In this document: piece by piece, positions 7,069 through 11,090 of the stretch
How positions within the stretch are numbered: position 1 is the stretch's first letter
How the letters are laid out: the number at the start of each line of letters is the position of its first letter
Assembly (NCBI GenBank): GCA_023388385.1
Contig: JAEWGK010000034.1
Coordinates: 1 to 11,090, forward strand
Length of the DNA: 11,090 nt
Direction: 5' to 3'
Source: Actinomycetes bacterium
GTDB lineage: Bacteria > Actinomycetota > Actinomycetes > Mycobacteriales > Mycobacteriaceae
The notes under the pieces: model-generated
The model's input: only the letters and a program-made list of their open reading frames with translations
Database searches by the model: none
What the model was told of the DNA's origin: nothing
Position numbers and translations under genes: made by a program

Positions 7069-8403
7069 TCAGCCGACGACGGCCCCGGTCTGCGCGACTT
7101 CGGCGGCCAGCGCGCGCTGCAGCGCGTGGGAGTCGACGTAGCCCTCGTGGCGGGGCAGGTCGAGCATCCTCAGGCCTCCCGACAGGTCCGGGCGGTGGTG
7201 CTGGGCACGCTCCTCGAACGCCGCCGCGACGCGGCCGTCGCCACGCAACCGGTCGTCGACGACGGCGGCGAGGATCGCCGCCTGCCGCCCGATGGCATCG
7301 AAGGCGCCGGAGTTGGTCTCGATGAGCCCGGGGCACCACAGCCCCGGCAGGTCACGGTGGGCCATGCCCAGATAGGCGGCCTCCAGCGGCCGGTCCCCGA
7401 AGAGTTCCGCGGCCACGGGCACGACGTGGCGGTAGCCGGTGGCGGCGATGACGACGTCGTAGTCGCCGCGGGTGCCGTCGCGGAAGACGACCCCGTCGGC
7501 GTCGAAGCGCTCCACGTCGCCGCGGACGCGGACGTCGCCGTGGCGCAGATGGTGGATGAGCTGGTCGTTCATGAGCGGATGGGACTCGAACGGCAGGTGG
7601 TCGGGCTTCGGCAGGCCGAGCTTCGTCACGTCGCCGACGAGCAGCCGCAGGGCCACCGCCGCGCCGCGCTGCAGGAGCTTCACCGGCAGCTCCGGGCCGC
7701 CGGACATCCACTCGTCGGCGGGGCGGCCGAGGATGTGCTTCGGGATGAACCAGTAGCCGCGCCGCATGCTGATCTCCGCCGACGCGCCGGCCTGCGCGGC
7801 ATCGCACGCGATGTCGCAGCCGGAGTTGCCCGCGCCGATGACCAGCACGCGCCTGCCGCGCAGCTCGTCGATGGAGCGGTATTCCGCCGAATGCAGGTAC
7901 CGGCCCGCGAACCCTTCCGCGCCCGGAAGGTCGGGCAGCTTCGGCGTGTGCAGCACGCCGGTGGCGCAGACGACCTCGCGGTACCGCGTGCGCGTCTCCT
8001 CCCCTCCCCCGGCGGGCCGCGTGACGACGTCGAATCCGCCGCCCCGCGCCGGCGTCACCGAAACGACCTCGACGCCGTGGCGGATGTGATCCGCGACGCC
8101 GGTGTCGTCCGCCAGCCGCCGCAGATAGGCGTGGATCTCGGCCCGCGGCGGGTAGTCGGCGGCGCCGTCCGGGAACGGGTGACCGGGGATGGCCGACAGC
8201 CGTCTGGAGCTGATGAAGTGCGCGGACTCGTACATCGGCGTCCACGGGTTGTCGATGTCCCACAGCCCGCCGACGCCCGTGTGGCGCTCGACGTGGTCGT
8301 AGCCGATGCCGCGGGCCGCCAGCTGGGCGGCCGCGGCGAGTCCGGACGGGCCGGCGCCGATGACGAGCACGGGCGCGGCGGCGGAGGCGGAGGCGTCATT
8401 CAT
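7069..8403 (-). CDS. FAD/NADPH-dependent flavin-containing monooxygenase
   Basis: 444-residue single-component class B flavoprotein monooxygenase. The FAD Rossmann motif VIGAGPSG is at 14-21, and FMO-type residues TPMYESAHFISSR follow at about 55-67. The fingerprint FAGRYLHSAEY is at 165-175, the NADPH-binding motif VIGAGNSG at 188-195, and ATGYRH at 321-326. The fingerprint ends in tyrosine, as in N/S-oxygenating FMOs, not in the tryptophan seen in Baeyer-Villiger enzymes. It would hydroxylate or oxygenate a soft nucleophile in the cytoplasm; the substrate is unknown. ATG at 8403 is preferred because longer in-frame starts overlap purH. There is no ribosome binding site, but TATCGT stands 8 nt upstream, suggesting a leaderless transcript. 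It is separated from purH by a likely terminator and from the TetR gene by 115 bp, so it may be a single-gene unit with no evident link to either neighbour. Confidence 0.88.
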   Translation of the reverse strand: MNDASASAAAPVLVIGAGPSGLAAAAQLAARGIGYDHVERHTGVGGLWDIDNPWTPMYESAHFISSRRLSAIPGHPFPDGAADYPPRAEIHAYLRRLADDTGVADHIRHGVEVVSVTPARGGGFDVVTRPAGGGEETRTRYREVVCATGVLHTPKLPDLPGAEGFAGRYLHSAEYRSIDELRGRRVLVIGAGNSGCDIACDAAQAGASAEISMRRGYWFIPKHILGRPADEWMSGGPELPVKLLQRGAAVALRLLVGDVTKLGLPKPDHLPFESHPLMNDQLIHHLRHGDVRVRGDVERFDADGVVFRDGTRGDYDVVIAATGYRHVVPVAAELFGDRPLEAAYLGMAHRDLPGLWCPGLIETNSGAFDAIGRQAAILAAVVDDRLRGDGRVAAAFEERAQHHRPDLSGGLRMLDLPRHEGYVDSHALQRALAAEVAQTGAVVG

Positions 8404-8411
8404 GGGACGAA

Positions 8412-8417
8412 ACGATA
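8412..8417 (-). promoter_or_regulatory. Candidate -10 (TATCGT) for a leaderless monooxygenase transcript
   Basis: TATCGT on the minus strand fits the actinobacterial TAnnnT -10 pattern and ends 8 nt before the ATG at 8403, which places the start of transcription at or next to the start codon. No Shine-Dalgarno-like sequence is present and no -35 box is recognisable. Confidence 0.45.
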
Positions 8418-8454
8418 GACGCGCGACGGGGCCGCCGTCCCGGGAAAACGGGAG

Positions 8455-8474
8455 GCGACCCCGTCGGGGGTCGC
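8455..8474 (-). terminator. Intrinsic terminator after purH
   Basis: GCGACCCC (8455-8462) and GGGGTCGC (8467-8474) make a perfect 8-bp stem with a 4-nt loop, 17 nt after the purH stop. On the minus strand it is followed by CTCCCGTTTTCCCG, so a short T-run lies 6 nt past the stem. The stem is strong and the T-tract modest. It would end the purN-purH transcript before the monooxygenase gene. Confidence 0.6.
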
Positions 8475-8491
8475 GGGCCGGGCGGTGGGGC

Positions 8492-10069
8492 CTAGTGCGC
8501 GAAGTGGCGGGCGCCGGTGAGGTACATGGTGACGCCGGCCTTCTCGGCGGCCTCGATGACCTCGGCGTCGCGAATGGAGCCGCCCGGCTGGACGACGGCG
8601 GTGACGCCGGCGTCGGCGAGCACCTGGAAGCCGTCGGCGAACGGGAAGAACGCGTCGGACGCGGCGACGGCGCCGCGGGCGCGCTCGGCGCCATCCGCCA
8701 GGGTGTTGGCGCGCTCGACGGCCAGCTTGGCGGCGTCGACGCGGTTGACCTGGCCCATGCCGACGCCGACGGTCGCGCCATCCTTGGCCAGCAGGATGGC
8801 GTTGGACTTGACGGCGCGGACGGTGCGCCACGCGAACTCGAGGTCCTTCAGCGTCTCCTCGTCGGCGGCCTCGCCGGTGGCCAGCGTCCAGTTGGCCGGG
8901 TCGTCGCCCTCGGCCTGCAGGATGTCGCGCTCCTGCATGAGCATGCCGCCGGAGACCTCGCGCTTCTCGACGACGGCGCGGGCCGGCTCCGGGGCGCGGA
9001 GGATGCGGATGTTCTTCTTGCGGGACAGGACCTCGACCGCGCCGTCCTCGTACTCCGGGGCCACGATGACCTCGGTGAAGACCTCCGCGACCTGCTCCGC
9101 CATCTCGACGGACACGGCGCGGTTGACGGCGATGACGCCGCCGAAGGCGGACACCGGGTCGCAGGCGTGGGCGGCGCGGTGGGCCGCGGCGATGGACTCG
9201 TCGGAGACGCCGATGCCGCACGGGTTGGCGTGCTTGACGATGGCGACGCACGGGCGGTCGTGGTCCCACGCGGCGCGCCACGCGGCGTCGGAGTCGGTGT
9301 AGTTGTTGTAGCTCATCTCCTTGCCGTGGAACTGCTCCGCCTGGGCCAGGCCGCCCTCGGCGTCGGCCGCGGCGTACAGCGCGGCGCGCTGGTGCGGGTT
9401 TTCGCCGTAGCGCAGGGTCGCGCGGCGCTCCCACGCGGCGCCGGCCCACTCCGGGAACAGCTCGCCCTCCTCGGCGATCTGGCCGCCCATCCACGTGGCG
9501 ACGGCGACGTCGTACGCGGCGGTGTGGCGGAACGCGTCGACGGCCAGGGCCGTGCGCTCGGCGCGGGTGAAGCCGCCGCCGCGGACGGCCTCGACGACCT
9601 CGCCGTACTTCGCCGGGTCGACGACGACGGCGACGGACGGGTGGTTCTTCGCCGCGGCGCGGACCATGGACGGGCCGCCGATGTCGATCTGCTCGACGCA
9701 CGCGTCGAAGTCGGCGCCGGAGGCCACCGTCTCCGTGAACGGGTAGAGGTTGACGACGACGAGCTGGAACGGCTCGACTCCCAGGTCCGACAGCTGGTCC
9801 AGGTGGTCGTCCTTGCGGGTGTCGGCCAGGATGCCGGCGTGGACGCGCGGGTGCAGCGTCTTCACGCGGCCCTCGAGGCACTCGGGGAAGCCCGTGAGCT
9901 CCTCGACCTTGACGACGTCCACGCCCGCGTCGGCGATGCGCGCCGCGGTGGAGCCGGTGGAGACGATCTCCACGCCGGCCTCGGCCAGGGACCGCGCCAG
10001 ATCCTCCAGCCCGGTCTTGTCGTAGACGCTGATGAGAGCGCGCTTGATCTGCTTCCGATCGTCCGTCAT
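8492..10069 (-). CDS. purH: Bifunctional AICAR formyltransferase / IMP cyclohydrolase
   Basis: 525 residues, the usual PurH length, catalysing the last two steps of IMP synthesis: formylation of AICAR by 10-formyl-THF and ring closure of FAICAR. The N-terminal cyclohydrolase domain (about 1-200) shows [10 protein letters not shown] at 11-20, STGSTA at 37-42 and [15 protein letters not shown] at 67-81. The transformylase domain contains RYGENPHQ at 230-237, [11 protein letters not shown] at 254-264 and the catalytic VKHANPCG at 278-285 (K279, H280). It ends in the conserved [10 protein letters not shown]. The ATG shares ATGA with the purN stop, and AAAGG lies about 10 nt upstream inside purN, so translation is probably coupled. 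The purN-purH order is the one in M. tuberculosis (Rv0956-Rv0957). No unusual residues noted. Confidence 0.98.
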   Translation of the reverse strand: MTDDRKQIKRALISVYDKTGLEDLARSLAEAGVEIVSTGSTAARIADAGVDVVKVEELTGFPECLEGRVKTLHPRVHAGILADTRKDDHLDQLSDLGVEPFQLVVVNLYPFTETVASGADFDACVEQIDIGGPSMVRAAAKNHPSVAVVVDPAKYGEVVEAVRGGGFTRAERTALAVDAFRHTAAYDVAVATWMGGQIAEEGELFPEWAGAAWERRATLRYGENPHQRAALYAAADAEGGLAQAEQFHGKEMSYNNYTDSDAAWRAAWDHDRPCVAIVKHANPCGIGVSDESIAAAHRAAHACDPVSAFGGVIAVNRAVSVEMAEQVAEVFTEVIVAPEYEDGAVEVLSRKKNIRILRAPEPARAVVEKREVSGGMLMQERDILQAEGDDPANWTLATGEAADEETLKDLEFAWRTVRAVKSNAILLAKDGATVGVGMGQVNRVDAAKLAVERANTLADGAERARGAVAASDAFFPFADGFQVLADAGVTAVVQPGGSIRDAEVIEAAEKAGVTMYLTGARHFAH

Positions 10070-10719
10070 GAGAGAGAGGCCTTTCGTCCGTTCCGCGTGA
10101 ACCCGTGTTCCGCGATGGTGGTCAGCACGTCGGCCAGCAGCCGCCGTTCGACCGTCTTGATGCGTTCGTGCAGCGTGTCCGCCGTGTCCCCGTCCTCGAC
10201 CGGCACCGCCCGCTGGGCCAGGATGGGCCCGGTGTCGACGCCCGCGTCGACGAGGTGAACGGTCGTGCCGGTGACCTTGACGCCGTGGGCCAGGGCGTCC
10301 GGCACCGCGTGGGCGCCGGGGAAGGACGGCAGCAGGGCCGGGTGGGTGTTGACGATCCCGTCGGGGTGGGCGGCGATGAACTCCTCGCCGAGGATGCGCA
10401 TGAACCCCGCCGAGACGACGAGGTCCGGCTCATGCGCATCGACGGCGGCCAGGAGCCTCCGGTTCCAGCCGCCGCGGTCGGCGCGGGCCGCGTCGTCGAA
10501 CTCAACGACGAAGGTCGGCAGCCCCGCCTCCCGGGCCCGGCCGATGGCCGGGCAGTTCTTGTCGGAGCCGACTGCCGCGATGGCCACCACCGCCGGATCC
10601 AGCAGATCCAGCAGCGACTGCAGCAGCGTCCCCTGGCCCGAGGCCAGCACGACGACGCGCAGCGGGAGCTTCGCGGGTCGGTGGACGATGTCTGCCGGTG
10701 CGGTCACGGAGTCGGTCAC
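10066..10719 (-). CDS. purN: Phosphoribosylglycinamide formyltransferase
   Basis: 217-residue GAR transformylase, which transfers formyl from 10-formyl-THF to GAR in purine synthesis. The nucleotide-binding start [16 protein letters not shown] is at 22-37. The catalytic set is N124 and H126 in [13 protein letters not shown]155, and D162 in VDTGP. The N-terminus is about 20 residues longer than E. coli PurN before the first beta strand. The start is GTG at 10719; an internal in-frame GTG at codon 5 is an alternative. No ribosome binding site is visible, and TAGACT stands 8 nt before the GTG, which suggests leaderless transcription from the 46-bp gap after the perM-like gene. It overlaps purH by 4 nt. 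Confidence 0.97.
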   Translation of the reverse strand: MTDSVTAPADIVHRPAKLPLRVVVLASGQGTLLQSLLDLLDPAVVAIAAVGSDKNCPAIGRAREAGLPTFVVEFDDAARADRGGWNRRLLAAVDAHEPDLVVSAGFMRILGEEFIAAHPDGIVNTHPALLPSFPGAHAVPDALAHGVKVTGTTVHLVDAGVDTGPILAQRAVPVEDGDTADTLHERIKTVERRLLADVLTTIAEHGFTRNGRKASLS

Positions 10720-10727
10720 GGTGCCCG

Positions 10728-10733
10728 AGTCTA
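10728..10733 (-). promoter_or_regulatory. Candidate -10 (TAGACT) for a leaderless purN-purH transcript
   Basis: TAGACT on the minus strand fits TAnnnT and ends 8 nt before the GTG start of purN, the same spacing as seen ahead of the monooxygenase gene. No Shine-Dalgarno or clear -35 is present. It would allow purN-purH to be transcribed separately from the gene upstream. Confidence 0.4.
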
Positions 10734-10743
10734 ACCGTCAACC

Positions 10744-10758
10744 CGGCGAACGTCGCCG
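10744..10758 (-). terminator. Short hairpin between the perM-like gene and purN, weak terminator candidate
   Basis: CGGCGA (10744-10749) and TCGCCG (10753-10758) form a 6-bp stem with a 3-nt loop, 7 nt after the stop of the acidic-tail gene. There is no T-run beyond it. It may be a weak terminator or a chance fold in GC-rich sequence. Confidence 0.25.
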
Positions 10759-10765
10759 ACCAGGG

Positions 10766-11090
10766 CTACCCGGCGTCCGGTCCTCGGTCCCCCTCCAGGT
10801 CCTCGCCGGCCGGCGGGACGGCGTCGCCGCGGGGCTCCTCTGCTTCGGCTTCGGTGTCGGACGCGTCCTCGCCGGCGTCGCCCTCGGCGTCATCGATCGC
10901 AGCGTCGGCTTCAGCGCCGTCGTCGGCGTCGGCGGTCCCGGCGTCGGCGGTCCCGGCGTCGGCCGATTCGTCCACCGCCTCGTCCGCGTCATCCGCGTCC
11001 TCGTCAACGGCCTCCGCGGCCTCAGCTTCGGTGTCGGGCGCATCCTCGCCGGCGTCGCCCTCGGCGTCGGCGCCATCGGCTTCCCCATCC
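10766..11090 (-). CDS. Acidic C-terminal tail of probable PerM / DUF6350 membrane protein (5' end outside window)
   Basis: The last 107 codons of a gene that enters from the right edge and stops at TAG (10768-10766). The visible part is almost entirely Asp, Glu, Ala and Gly with some Thr, Ser and Pro. It is strongly acidic, has no hydrophobic segment, and is predicted to be disordered and cytoplasmic. Two blocks of the form DAEGDAGEDA(P/S)DTEAEA recur 59 residues apart, and GTADA is tandemly duplicated. Identity rests on position: in mycobacteria and corynebacteria the gene before purN encodes the integral membrane protein PerM (Rv0955, DUF6350), linked in M. tuberculosis to cell division. 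The membrane domain itself is not in the window. A competing minus-strand frame (Pro/Thr/Arg-rich) over the same bases is rejected because its composition looks like a frame-shifted shadow. The frame is very likely; the family is moderately supported. Confidence 0.62.
   Translation of the reverse strand, partial: DGEADGADAEGDAGEDAPDTEAEAAEAVDEDADDADEAVDESADAGTADAGTADADDGAEADAAIDDAEGDAGEDASDTEAEAEEPRGDAVPPAGEDLEGDRGPDAG
10848..11068. repeat. 44-bp in-frame direct repeat pair within the acidic tail
   Basis: Bases 10848-10891 and 11025-11068 match at 42 of 44 positions (mismatches at 10861/11038 and 10865/11042). They are 177 bp apart, exactly 59 codons, so both copies encode the same acidic block DAEGDAGEDA(P/S)DTEAE. 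This suggests duplication inside the coding sequence. Confidence 0.85.
10925..10963. repeat. 15-bp tandem repeat (2 full copies plus a 9-bp partial)
   Basis: GGCGTCGGCGGTCCC is present at 10925-10939 and again, identical, at 10940-10954, followed by the first 9 bases at 10955-10963. The unit is five codons, so copy-number change keeps the frame; it encodes repeated GTADA in the acidic tail. Confidence 0.9.

Noticed and set aside
8306-10258. 650-codon plus-strand open frame opposite purH
   Set aside because: Repetitive Asp/Gly/Val/Arg composition with no family resemblance; purH on the other strand is unambiguous.
10738-11088. Minus-strand frame rich in Pro, Thr and Arg over the acidic-tail gene
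   Set aside because: It is the frame-shifted reading of the repetitive Asp/Ala/Glu codons. The acidic frame has composition expected of a disordered tail and is open to the window edge.

Overview
The window is GC-rich (roughly 70% by eye) and looks like chromosome of a mycolic-acid-type actinobacterium, most likely Corynebacterium or a close relative. The reasons are codon use heavily biased to G/C in third positions, a perM-like tail followed by purN and purH (the order of Rv0955-Rv0957 in M. tuberculosis), and a leucine-catabolism block in the same gene order as M. tuberculosis Rv2502c-Rv2498c. All nine genes are on the minus strand, so reading with transcription runs from right to left.

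Right end (11090 to 8455): the acidic, repeat-containing C-terminal tail of a probable PerM/DUF6350 membrane protein (5' part outside the window), then purN and purH, which overlap by ATGA and make the late steps of IMP synthesis. A GC hairpin followed by TTTT probably ends purH. Next comes a stand-alone flavin-containing monooxygenase (8403-7069) that looks leaderless.

Centre (6953 to 6078): a TetR-family regulator, then a 285-bp non-coding stretch. The part of this stretch nearest the next gene is AT-rich and holds a perfect inverted repeat GTTAAT-CACA-ATTAAC, a second ACGTTAA copy 31 bp away, and plausible promoter hexamers. This is the best regulatory region in the window.

Left part (6077 to 1): accD1 and accA1 (biotin-dependent acyl-CoA carboxylase of 3-methylcrotonyl-CoA type), an acyl-CoA dehydrogenase, a MaoC-fold hydratase and a CitE-like lyase that runs off the left edge. 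Together they would oxidise isovaleryl-CoA to 3-methylcrotonyl-CoA, carboxylate it to 3-methylglutaconyl-CoA, hydrate it to HMG-CoA and cleave that to acetyl-CoA plus acetoacetate. Hydration and cleavage use the MaoC/CitE route known from mycobacteria instead of the classical crotonase-type hydratase and HMGL-type lyase.

No RNA gene, CRISPR array, insertion sequence or phage gene was found. Most of the window is recognisable metabolism. The points worth following are the stereochemically distinct leucine route, its candidate operator, catalytic-residue oddities in two enzymes, and repeat growth in the acidic tail.
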